64,000 nucleotides of DNA, taken from assembly GCA_905183005.1 (NCBI GenBank), contig CAJJDO010000024.1, forward strand, positions 249,083-313,082. The letters run 5' to 3'. This stretch comes from Paramecium pentaurelia (taxonomy: Eukaryota; Ciliophora; Oligohymenophorea; Peniculida; Parameciidae). This document shows positions 23,824-35,900 of the stretch, piece by piece. The stretch's first letter is position 1. Every line of letters begins with the position of its first letter. Under the pieces are notes generated by a model that ran no database searches, had not been told where the DNA came from, and saw only the letters and a program-made list of their open reading frames with translations. A program made the position numbers and the translations under genes.

Positions 23824-25745
23824 TCATTATCTTAGTCTTTCACTAAATTTTGTGTGAGTTGTATAAAATGTTTACATAAATCCATCACTTACAGATTTAC
23901 TATTTTTCTTTGTTCCTGAAATTATAAGAATATATATATACCATCTGAATTTTATTTATAAAAGTTCGTAGCAGTCCTACCAGTTTAAGCAACTAATCTT
24001 TCTCTTGGCATTTTATATCTATTTAATTTTAATTCAATTACAATTATTCTAAGGATCCTTTATATGCTTTAGTTTCTAATGATCTTTTCGACAATTTCAC
24101 TGGAGGAAAATAAGCTGTTTTACCTCCACCTTACTTACCTTATTCTTTTTGAGTTAATAATTATTAATTGAAGAGATCAATAGGATTACTTAATTAAATT
24201 TTAAAATAATACTTAGATGTGTTATTTGGTATTTATATTTAAGGTTAATCAACTTTTGATGATTTAGGTGTATCTGGAACTCCAGTGACTAAAAGATTTT
24301 CAATCATTTTAACATTTTTAAGTTAGATTCTTTCTGTCTAGGCATATTATTAAATAGGACTATCTCTTTTATATGGATTTAATTAAGATATCCCAGCATT
24401 AAATTAGACTTATTTAGATTCTGTAGGATGATTAGTATTATTTAGAATTGCTTTATTTTTTTTTAATAAAATGGATTATTGAGTAACTTATTAGTCATGA
24501 TCAGGAATATTAATATTTTCAGAAGGCATGAATTATTATCTAGCTTATTGTAAAATTTAATTATCTGTTATTAATTAGTATTCAGCCTTAGTTAATCTAA
24601 TTTATGATGCAAATTATGATGCATCTTCTCCAGATAGTAAATTAGAACCAGATAATTTAATTTATAAATTTTCAGCTGAATCACTAATTTAATGTCTTAC
24701 CCCTTCTTTCATTTTTTGTTCAAAATATAATTTTACTCCATTATTCATTGTAAATACTTCATAAGGAAATTAAGAAGTCTTATCCACTCTTAATGCTTTA
24801 TCTCCAATTACTTCTTTTGCAGCATCCCTCCTTTCTTATATAACCTTATATGTTAATAAAGTACTCTATTTGGTATATCCTATTCTGGACATTACGGTTT
24901 ATTAACTTTAGTAGAATCTCTTCTTCCAATTTTCTTAACATTTCGTTATTGTTCTTATTTAGTTTACTCTTTTAACTCAACTTTCAATTTTTAATTAGTT
25001 GGTTATAATTTATCCATTTTGATTGCTCTAGCCAATATAATCTTCCCATCAAAATCATAAGTATATTTCTAAATGGCTCCATCCTTTTTTTCTATCTACT
25101 TGTATTATTAATTCTCTTACTTAACTTTATAATTTATCTTCTTTCTTTTTTTATTCAATTTCATTCTTTTTTTTCATTTCATATAATTTAGCATTTCTAA
25201 GTTTATCTTCATACTCATCCTCAAACTCTTCTTAATATACATAGATTAATTTAGCCTCAAATTAATTTGGAGGAGGTGGTGTAGTAGGAAGTCTAACTGT
25301 ATTTTTTCTAGTATCAAATAATTTTGATTTAGAAATAGATTTGTTCTTATCATTATTTAATTAGTCTTCAATATCAATTTTATCTTAAGTTTCTACTTCT
25401 ATAAAAATAAGTTATATTAATAAACCTGCCATCATTAACACTCTATTTCTTCTCCATCTATCACTAAAGATTGGTTCCTAAATTAAACGTTGTTTATTAC
25501 TGGTTCCTAATCTTCTTCTAATTGACAAGTTTCAACTTCAATACCTCCATCATTTAAATTGCTATTCAATATTAAATTAGTTTGAGCCTACAACTCATTA
25601 ATTGTGTTAATTGGAATATTTCTTTAAATGAACTGATTTATGTAAATATTCTATATATACTCTCTCTTATGCTTCTGAAATTGAATTCTTAATAATCTAA
25701 TTACTCAATTGTCTACAAATTAATAAGGATTATATAAAGGTTCCA
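23824..25745 (-). CDS. hypothetical protein with conserved patches
   Basis: About 580 residues with at least seven short introns, including one of 41 bases that is unusually long; the sum misses a whole codon number by two, so one boundary is off. Recognisable blocks are VRLPTTPPPPNQFEAKLIYV, a Lys/Glu helix, KYTYDFDGKIILARAIK, FPYEVFTMNNGVKLYFEQK, and an end reading RERLVAQTGRTATNFYK then HTKFSERLRQ. The mix of short conserved strands and disordered linkers suits a ciliary or basal-body protein, but that is a guess. Family not recognised. Confidence 0.62.
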
Positions 25746-25955
25746 TAATTAGATATAACTCCTGGTAATTCAGTATATATCTATAATATATTTATAATCA
25801 TTTTACTTGATCAATATTATAAAAGAAACTTAAATGATCATCTTCTGAAAATTCAATCACTTCTCTTTCTGAAACATTGTCTCCAACACTAGCACTCATT
25901 TTTAAGATTATATGAATAATTAATAATAATAAATAATAATAATAATAAATAATTA

Positions 25956-26338
25956 ATGGGTTGTATGGAATTTTGGGTTGTAAACTGTTTTTTAGCAAGT
26001 GCAGCATTCGTAAGTTTTCAATCTTAAAATATAGTTCATATTGTTCTTAGTTGTTGATGCTAATAAACCATATTATCCCTATGCCTTTGCTTCTAAAAAA
26101 ACTGATGATGGGTATACAATTGATCAAAAAGCGAGTGCGACTTCTTGTATTGTAGCTTCTAGTGTAATAGTTCTACTATTGATTTAAGCTTTATCTTTTG
26201 ATTGCAATAGGATTATTATTTTGGAAAATGAATAGAGATTAAAGAATAAAAGAAAGTTAACAATATCCTCGTTTTGCTGCTGCTTAAGGATATGATTAAT
26301 AACAATATTCATAAAGAGGACGTTCAATTGAATTGTGA
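25956..26338 (+). CDS. small two-span membrane protein
   Basis: 110 residues after two 25-base introns; the frame closes. The first span is WVVNCFLASAAFFILFLVV, the second SLYLLIAIGLLFWKMNR. Between them is a loop of about 45 residues with DANKPYYPYAFASKKTDDGY. The tail is polar and Arg/Gln-rich (RFAAAQGYDQQQYSQRGR). Both ends probably face the same side. Family not recognised. Confidence 0.62.
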
Positions 26339-26462
26339 TGAGTATTTTACACATATTATATATTTATCTAATATGATATTCTGCAAAAATGATGCATTGT
26401 AAATTTGATAAATATTTTGTATTATTGTTTATATATATATATATATTTGTATGTGAAATTAC

Positions 26463-27339
26463 TCAAATCCAATGGATGAAGTGTGCATCTTTATGATATG
26501 GGTCAGCTAGTCTTTCTAATGGTTGATTAAATGTTCCATCCTTTAATATATATATTAAAAATACCCAATGTGCAATATGAGTTGAACGACCATGCCATTT
26601 CTTAAGAATATGTAAACACCAATTTGTATCATTATATAATAAATGAGCTGGTTGTTTTGCTCTCCAAGCAAGAGATTCTGATATTCTATTTTAGAAAGTA
26701 GGCATTTCTAAGAAATTTAATGCACTGCAAACATTGTGATATTGATTAATATCTTTACTATTATTATATTAATTCTTATTTACTTTGTAAATCTATCCGA
26801 TTGTGTAGAAATTACAATTTTACCATGATAAGGTAAAATAGATGAAAAATGATCACTCAATTTGGCTAAGAAGATCCACATAACAAATACTCTTGCATAA
26901 AAATTACGTAATGGTAACTAATTTATTTGTTATGATAATTATATACTTCTCTCAAAACCAAATATCCTAATCCAAATCCAGACAACCATTTAGTAACTGT
27001 CCATTCTCTCCAATAAGTATGATTTGGTTTTATGTAAATATATTTGTTAATAAATTCTTCACATGTATATGATTAGAATGGTCTTGCTAACTAAATTATT
27101 CTAATGTTTTTATTACTTTTGATAAATCTTTCTTATATCTTTCACTTGCTTATAAAAAGAATTCTTTTTTGCTTCTATTAAACACTGGTGAAAAGTTTTC
27201 ATCATCAAAGTCCAATGATTTCAATTCAATATTAGCAATCATTTTATCATCATAAGCATCCTTTTAATATAAATCAAAATATTACTTATTCCTCTTATGT
27301 TGGATGCCACAATTTTGCTTTTCCTTATACGACAGGCAT
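26463..27339 (-). CDS. hypothetical protein, possibly organellar membrane
   Basis: It starts MPVVQGKAKLWHPTQEEQ, then a 25-base intron, then DDKMIANIELKSLDFDDEN. The body has aromatic and basic blocks (NHTYWREWTVTKWLSGFG, RNFYARVFVMWIFLAK) and ends WHGRSTHIAHWVFLI ... HFIHWI before TGA 26465-26463. Introns of 29 and 26 bases in the second half fit well. Between about 27120 and 27190 two splice choices compete and neither is clean, so the middle is uncertain. The Trp/Tyr/His-rich composition recalls lineage-specific mitochondrial membrane subunits of ciliates; that is inference. Confidence 0.58.
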
Positions 27340-27768
27340 AAATAATTAAATAAATAATTATATGATATTCTTAGAATTTTATCTTTGTAAATATCTATTT
27401 ATATTTTACAGCATTACATAATAATTACTCTAATTCTAATTATAATTAGATATCATTAATTAAATCAATCTATTAATAAAAGTTATCCCCTTTTCATTAA
27501 TTTAACCTAAAAGTATTTTATATCATAATTTAACTTATCATTTATTAATCTAAAATTATATCTTAATATCTAAACAAATCATATAACTACATTTTCATTA
27601 AATATATGAAATACTAAATATAATGTAATATCTTATTATACTTTTTCATATAGATTTGAGTATGATTTGTCAATAATTATTAATAAAATATATATGAGAA
27701 TAATGATTATTGTGAGGAATTACTAAATTTATGGATAATAAATATTCTATCAATAATTTGATTTTATA
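27340..27768. promoter_or_regulatory. divergent intergenic region
   Basis: About 430 A+T-rich bases between two divergently transcribed genes; both promoters must lie here. No motif was identified. Confidence 0.4.
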
Positions 27769-30206
27769 ATGGTTGTTACAAATGAAGAAATTTGGGAAGG
27801 TTTTTTAGATGAGTAAGGTCTTTAAAATTTGGCAGACAAATTAAAGAGTGAAAATGATGCAGGAAATTACTAATAAGTAGTGGAAAAGATTTAAGAATTA
27901 TTCACATAGGAAGGACAATCAAAATAAAAATATTTTGCAATGAAAGTAAAATCTTTAATCAAAGAATTAAGCTAATAATGTTATTGAGTAAGAAATAACT
28001 ATTCATCAACAGTTTCAAAAAGGCCAAGAATTTCTTTGATATATTAGGAAAACTTGCATTATGTGATTAATAAAAACCTTATGATTAGAGAGGATTAAAA
28101 ATATTTGGGGCCAAAGAGGGTATTATATATTGATTCGAATAATAGATCCAAACTTTAGTTAAGGTTTTTATGATATAATGATGGAATGCATTTCTTATTG
28201 GGGAACAAAGTATGCTACAGATTAGAAGGGTAATGCTACGATATTTGGTAAACTTCTTGAAAAGTTAAAGGATTAGGGATTCAAACCAAAAGTTGATTTA
28301 TAACTATTTGAGTTAACAGAAGAGCAAATAGAGAAATTAAATAGTTTTAGTAAGCCAACTGAATAATAAAAATAAAAAAACAATATGAATGATATTAGTT
28401 TAGATGAATTGAAAAAGATGTATCAAGAAATGTATAGTCAAACTAATGACTTGGTTGAGAGTTTAGAATAAAATTTAAAAGGAGAAGATTAAGCAACAGA
28501 GATTATGGATTAATGTAAATTGTTATTTTAATTTATAGTGATGGAAAATGCATATAATGATGCAGAGAAATTAAAGCCAACTTTAGAATTATTGCATGCA
28601 CGTTAAAATGAATTAGCTGAAGGTTAAAGAAAATAGATTGGTTATAGATTTAAAATAATTATAACTTTAATTGAAGCTCATAAAGCTATGCGTGCAGAAG
28701 GATTTACTAATGAAAGCTATTAAGTTTTTCGTTATGAAGTCTTATAAGCAACAAGAGATATTACAGGATCTGAAAAACCAAAACCACCAGCAAATTATGG
28801 AAAACCTGTTTAATAATATACTAATCCTTAACAAGAATAAAAAATTTAACCATAATAGATTTAAAAGCAACCAATTTAAACTGAAAAAAGATAAGCACAA
28901 AAACCAATATAATCTTAATAAAATCCAATAGGAAGAGATCCTGAAATTTAAAAATAAATGCAGTAATCTATTCCTTATAATTCTTAAAATTAACCAAATT
29001 ATTAACCCTAAACATAATTTAGAAATCCATAGCCAATATAATAATAAAATAAATAATAGAATCAACCTTATTATCAACCAATTTAACCATATTAATAACC
29101 AATTTAACCTTATTAATAACCAGAAAAAAATATACAAAAACCACCTCCTTTTAAAAAATTACCTATTACTAGATCGTATGATCATCATTAAAGTCCAAAT
29201 AAAGAATAATTTGAAGATAATTATGATAATAGAAGTTAGAGTTCATAGTATTCAGGAAAAGATTTTTATCTGAAAGGACAACCTGGATTAGTGTAAAAGA
29301 TTTATGAAGGATAATTTATTCCTTATGATGAGAGAAATTTCACTATTTTTGAAGAAATTTATAATAATAGTGGGATAAATAGATTAAAAAGAGCTAATTT
29401 GAAGAAAAGATGTTCAATATTAGAATCTCCAGAAATTCAAATTGGATTTGATTCAAATTTGGTTTATCATGAAATAACAAATCGTTATTACTTAAGAGTT
29501 CGTTTGTGTATTGGAAATAAAACATAATATATATTATAGAATTTCTAATATTAATTTGAAGGTGATACTTGTATGGGTGTATGGACATAAGAACCAATTC
29601 ATTAAAAAAGCTAAATACCATAAAAAGATTAATTAGGTAGATTGATATTGAATCCAAAATAATAGATGTATATTCCTATTTGTATAAATTATAATCGTGT
29701 ACCTTATCAAATACTTTCAGGAAGATTTAGTTATGAAATAGCAGATATAGAAGAAGGAAGAATATCTCATTTTATTGTTCCTTGTTTATTAACATAATTC
29801 ATGAGTTTCAGAGATACTACTATAGATTCCTTTAAAGCAAGATGGGAGTATAAATCCAAAAGTATCTTAAAAACAGAGTAAGTACCTTTGAATTCTAAAA
29901 TAATTAATTCAAAATAAGGTTTTATAAAACATTTTGGAGAAAACAACATTTTAGTTTTGAATGATGAACAAAACTTTTTGAATGAATGTAATTAATATTT
30001 TAAATAATACTAGAAGGGGAAATGGTAACCACTGAATATGGATTAGTATTTACATTAAGTAGTCCATAAATAGAATTTTTACTGAAAATAATTTTATTTC
30101 CAAATTTTTCAGTATTATTTCAAATAATACCTTATTCATCCTATTAAACTTAAGCAGAGGAAATTTTACATACACTAATTTTTATTTTTTGTTTACCAGA
30201 TTGACT
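27769..30206 (+). CDS. VHS/GAT-type trafficking adaptor with adaptin-appendage-like C-terminus
   Basis: About 780 residues. The N-terminal 170 residues form an all-helical VHS/ENTH-like domain (DPNFSQGFYDIMMECISYWG, FGKLLEKLKDQGFKP). A GAT-like three-helix part follows (LDELKKMYQEMYSQTNDLVE, NDAEKLKPTLELL). A Gln/Pro linker comes next, with YYQPIQPYQQPIQPY-type repeats. The last 270 residues alternate strands (IQIGFDSNLVYHEITNRYYL, RFSYEIADIEEGRISHFIVP) and then read RDTTIDSFKARWEY, like the appendage of AP-2 alpha adaptin. Three 26-base introns fit. Near 28835-28850 the frame appears to slip by one base in an A-run. Role: sorting cargo at endosomes, Golgi or plasma membrane. Confidence 0.75.
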
Positions 30207-30397
30207 TGATATTTAATTTAATATTAATAAATTTTATTTATTAATAAGAATAATTAGACAGGATCTGTCAATATAATTTTATGTTAATAATGGATTTCAG
30301 TATTAGGGACTATTAAAATCTATTTGCTACTTTGACATTTTCTTATTGTGTTTATGATTAATATTAATAAATAAGAGATTTTCCTAAAATATAAATA

Positions 30398-31701
30398 ATG
30401 AATGAGCTAAATATATAACAAAAGATTGGAAATGGGGCATTTAGTTAAGTCTACTTAGGTACTTACAAGAGTAGGTAAGTTGCAATAAAGGTAAGCTTGG
30501 AGAAGTAAGTTAGGTGTTGGATAAATCAGTTCCAAGTTATTGTGAATTGTTTAATCGTGAAGTAGAAATACTAGAGTAACTGTAACATCCTAATTTAGTG
30601 AAGTATATTGCGGTATATTGTTTAATCATTTTCTAAGAGTTATGAAACATTTGACAAATTGTACATCATAATGGATTATGTTGAGGGTTCAAATTTGACT
30701 GAATTCAGCAAATCTAATTTAACTGAGTAGAAGATCAAAAGTATAATCAAATAATTACTTATTGTTTTAACATATTTACATAATAAAGACATTACTCATA
30801 GAGATATCAAGCCTGGTAATATGGATTATAAAAATAGATAATATCTTGGTTGGACTTGATGGTAGAGTAAGATTAATAGATTTTGGCTTATCTTAACAAT
30901 CAGAATCTAAAATCTCATATGATAAATGTGGAACCCTTCTTTTTATGGCTCCAGAAATGATATTAAAAATGCCATATCTTAAAAGTGTAGACATGTGGAG
31001 TATTGGAATTATACAATATCTTTTGTATGAGAGAAAACATCCTTTTAATTATGAAAATCTTATAGAGAGCATATAATCATATAATGTCAATTTCAATATC
31101 ATGGATAAGTCAGCATAGAACTTTTTCAAAAAATGTGCTGCTGTCAATCCTGAAGCTAGAATGTCAGCTTAACAAGCACTTATGCATCCCTGGATTACTG
31201 GAGAGGGAGATCTGGGATAACCTATCACTATACATGATAGAATGGCTATTTTCTAAAATAAATAAAAATTAATTTGTTTGATAAATGCTTTATCATTCAT
31301 TAAATATTGCACTTCCTTTGTTAAAGCTATTAGATTAATTATACCTTTAAATGAATAAGTTTCTTAATAAGAAATTACTGTAAGATAATAGAATTAAGAT
31401 GCCACTCAAAGAAAATCTACATCTAGAATAAAGTAAGCTAGATCTACTAGTTAACTCTTTTTTGAGACAAATGTTGCTAGTCCATTAAAGAAATAATCTC
31501 CATTTCGAATAATTCAATAAAGATAATCACAAACTAGATAGCTACAACATTCTAATTCTATGTAGCTTGCTCAAATGGCTAAAAGAGGATCATTAAATAA
31601 ATTACCGTATTTTTATATTTTATAAGGATATTAGCCCACTTAATTCTAGTAATTCACCTATAGAAAAGAGAAGAACTAATATCAGAATGCGTTAACTTTG
31701 A
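30398..31701 (+). CDS. serine/threonine protein kinase
   Basis: 401 residues after introns of 23, 25, 22 and 28 bases; the frame closes. Kinase motifs in order: glycine loop IGNGAFSQVYLG, VAIK, HRDIKP with the next Asn reached across an intron (DN), DFGLSQ, activation-segment end MAPEM, then DMWSIGII and the closing R of ARMSAQQALMHPW. After the domain lie about 130 Ser/Gln-rich residues ending RTNIRMRQL. The compact domain near the N-terminus resembles ULK/CaMK-type kinases. All catalytic residues are present, so it should be active. Confidence 0.88.
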
Positions 31702-31928
31702 TTCATAATATTATTATTATTTAATTTCTTATAAAATGTTTTTTGTATTATATATACTCTTTGAGTTAAATAAAATAGAATTTTTAATTAAATTCACTCT
31801 TAAGTATACCATTATTTGAATAATAAAAATTTGTGTTACTTTTTCAGAATGAAAATGAAAATAATATTTTAATAAAACTCCCTATTGTGAAGAAAGACAA
31901 CTTTTAATTAATTTATTTAAATTTAAAC

Positions 31929-32913
31929 ATGTATAGAACAAGTAATTCATGTTATGGAAGTGGCGTTGTTACAAGAAATAAAGAGCAAATGAGTTAAAAA
32001 GCATAGGATGTAGATCCAATACGGATTGGAATTGAAAATATAGGAAATACTTGTTACATGTATGCAAGAACAATAAGCATCCTAGAAACTCAATGTTACA
32101 ATGTTTATTCAATACTCCTGCCATTAGTACAGCTATGAAGTCGTATAAAGACAATAAAAATAGCACCGAGTTGTTTAAACAATTTTATAAAATATGGTTT
32201 AGCATTTAAGCAGGAATAGAACCTGAACATAATGAAATAATTCAATTTAAAAAATTAATGAACTAGCATAGAGAGTTTGATAATTTTAATCAATAAGATT
32301 GCATTGAATTCTTTCATGTTTTTTTGGACTTTGTAAATACAGCCTTTCTTACATAACCTTTCCTTGGTTAATTGACATATTAAATAAATTGCTAAAATTG
32401 TAATAACTCTAGCAAATAAACTGAATAATTTATCAATTTATCTATCTACATTGAGTAAACATGTAGATTGAGTTAATTACTATCTGACTATTTCAAACCA
32501 GAATAATTAAACTCTTAGGAGAAATGTAAAAAATGTCAAAAGACTAGTCCATTAATAAGACGAACAAATTTGAGTGCAGCTCCTATGGTTTTAATAATTT
32601 AGTTAAAAAGATATGATTCAAGGTAAACTAGATCTAATAATGCTATTGAGATAGAACAAAGTCTTATTTTAAAAGGGTTTTGTGATTAGAGTCCTTCGTA
32701 TAAATTGTATGCCGTAATTAATCATTAAGGATACAGTATCTATAGTGGACATTATACGTGGTATATTTATTCAAATATCATAGTTTGATTAAGGGGATAA
32801 ACTGTTGGTATTATTTCAATGATTAAAGAGTTTCGGAGTACTCAAATAAAGTAGTAGATGATGAATTACAAAAATCGTAGAATTCCTATGTATTATTTTA
32901 TCAGAGACAATGA
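31929..32913 (+). CDS. ubiquitin-specific protease (USP family)
   Basis: 311 residues after introns of 26 and 23 bases; the frame closes. The Cys box reads GIENIGNTCYMNSMLQCLFN, with the catalytic Cys. The first intron splits the Met codon just before Asn-Ser. QQDCIEFFHVFLD matches the QQDAxEF box. Zinc-type CxxC pairs appear (NCQNCNN, KCKKCQ). The His box is YSIYSGHYTC, with WYYFNDQRVS following. It ends LFYQRQ, as USP domains do. A small, single-domain enzyme that removes ubiquitin from proteins. It ends 28 bases from the stop of the giant gene on the other strand. Confidence 0.93.
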
Positions 32914-32941
32914 ATGTAATTAATATATTTTGTTATCATTA

Positions 32942-35900
32942 TCATTCTCTGAATTATTCATGTTAAGTATTAGGGGCTCTGTCAACTTTTGCAGAATTGA
33001 GAGCCAACACTTTCTCTTCTTTTGGTTCGGGTACTGGAAGAACCTTAGGATCATAAGGCCATTTCTCTATCATTTCTTGTGGATTTTCTAAATAACTGCC
33101 TTATCCAAAATTGACTTTCAATCCATAGAATTTACCCTAACAATCAAATTATAATATACATAAAACAATGGATGGGATTGATCTTTGATTACATTTAAGT
33201 AAAAAGCATTAGGAACAGCATGTTTAACAGCTAACACCTATTCAGAAGGACCCTTAGTACTAAGAATATAAGCCCTGGCTTTTCCTTATGTATAACCGAA
33301 ATAAACAAATGTCCATTGATATGGTAACAAATCAAACTCATGAGTTACTGGCTCGAAAGTAGGATCTTTCAAGGTGTAAGTACAAGCCACCAATTTTTAA
33401 ACTCTTGTGAAAACAGCTAATGTTCTATCTCCAATGAATCTTTCATCAGAACCTTCATTATTAGTAGTTAATCGAACTAATCCTCTTAGATCATCAGGCA
33501 TTTCTGGTTATAATACTGCATTCTACATCCAAAATCCAAATGAATACTCTAATAAACCTACTTTATTTGTAAAAGAGAATTGGAACTTGTCTTTTTTCTC
33601 ATTGATATCATCAGGCAAAGTAGTGTCAACAATAGGAACAGGCCATTTAAAATCTTCTGCATCAAGAGCAGGTACAGGCAATTTACGATGTAACTTTAAA
33701 ACCATATCTACTACTTTTTATCCTTCATTAATAAAAGCTCCAGCTCCTAAGAATATTCTAGGATCAAATAACCATCCATGGAATCCTTTTCTACCAAATT
33801 CTTTAGCTCCTAATACAAACTTAGCATAACCAGTCAAAGCTCTATGTTACACTTACAATTCAACATGTTATGCCTTCTATTATTCTCTAAACAACACCAT
33901 ACCATAAAATTGTCCACCCTTATATGCAGTATAAATGTATGTCCATGAACCTTCTAATTCTCCATATGGTAATTTTGCATCCACTGCATTTGATGGTTTA
34001 CTTATATCATAAGTACTAAATTCATAATTACCCAAAATTAAGAAGGCAGACAAAACTCTATCTCCTAATTCACTCTTATCTTAATCTAATTTATTTGCTG
34101 ATAATCTAAAGATATTATGTTATGGTTATCTTTCAGTTAAAGTGGTAGGGAATGAAATAAGCCATCTAGTCCATACTCCAATTGAGTATTCATCAACTGA
34201 TTCAACTTCTTAATTAAATTCTTAAGTGATTGCTTATTCTGTTTCTATCACTGTATCTTCTTTTCTAAACCACATGTATTTTTAATTAATAGCTATTGCA
34301 TTATAATTTGGTAATAAATCTTCATATCCTCTTTTCTATACACTAACAAATGCACCAAATCCATAACAAGCTACCCATTTTTAGATTTCTCCTTAAAATC
34401 TCTTTGTATATGGATCTTTAGCTACATAAATACCAGTGTAATGAGGAACAAAATGTTATACTCCTTTGAATATTAATGGTTTATCCTCATCAAATAAATG
34501 TAATAAAGCATGAAGTTCTTGTACATCTTCATTATAACCCATATAAATATAAATCCATGCTCTTTTATTATGACCTAATGGAACATTCTCTTCTAAAAAT
34601 TTAGCTTCATTCCAATCCTTCAATCCTACAAGTGTATAAGTAGACAATTTTATTGAATCAACACAAATGGATGCAAATAATGTTCTATCACCCTAAGATC
34701 TCTTATCATTTAAATGCTCTTTATCATTATTAGTAACTCTAAATAAGATTTAACAATCATTAGCACTCATTCCATTAACATTAGCTGCTTTGAACCATCC
34801 ACTTATTGAATATTCTCCAACACTTGACCAAGGCTCACCTCTTAATTCAGTACCACCTATCTCATCTGTAACAGTTTCTAATTTTCCAATTAATTCTTAT
34901 TATCCATGTTTCTATTTATGAATATATGCAACAGATAAAGATTATTCTAATGCATAAGAATTTTCAATAGTCTTCATAACTTCTTATGCTAAACTTAAAA
35001 ATGATCCAGGACCAAAACTAACAGCTAATTTACTAATAATTCCTTAAAATGAAGGTACATCTGGTTCCCCTCCTATATGTAAAATTACAAAGTCTCCTAA
35101 AGGTTTATGTAATAAATCTGAATTCTTTGCTGATAACATTTCTGCTCCATCAAATACAAAGAAAGATGCTATTTATTTTGATCTTAAATATCCCATATAA
35201 ACATAATGCCATTATCCTTCTAATCTTTAATTTGGAATTGTATGTAATTCATTAGGAGCATCATCATTTAAATCGTAAGTTGCAAATTAAAATCCATTTT
35301 AAATAATATAAGATGCCAAAATTCTATCTCCTATAACAACCTTTCCTACTTCATTCTTTTCATTATTTGTCAATCTTATTAATTACATTTCTAAAGGTAA
35401 TCTATACTATCTTTCAGGCCAAGATTATAAAAATCTGCACCAAAGTCCAATACTATATTCTTGCATAGATTCAATAGGTTTATCTGGTTCATCATTAAAT
35501 CTGATTGTTTATGATTAACCAAGTATCAATTTTTCACTCTTTTCCCATTTATACATTTTTTCTTGAGAAAATAATTTAGGACCCAAAACATAAACTGGCA
35601 ATTGTAAGAAATTATCATTTCTAAAGGCTCCTTCTCCAAAATTTATAGTTAATTAAGCCAATCTACTATTATAATTTTCTAAATGACCATCTTTTCCTAC
35701 AAAAAGAAGATATTTGGATGCCACTGCATGTAATATTGGTTCAAGTCCTTTATTTTCATGAGAATCTGCTCTTAAGAAATACTAAACCTTTCTCTCCTTC
35801 TTTGAATAAGCAAAATAAGCAAAAGTCCATATTTCTAATTATTATTTTGGTATATTGCATTCATATGGCACATTCAAAGTTGAATCCTATAATGAATAAG

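Noticed and set aside
34456..34647. Short separate genes within 32942-39300 on the minus strand
   Set aside because: They are pieces of the giant gene cut at TAA/TAG, which code for Gln here.
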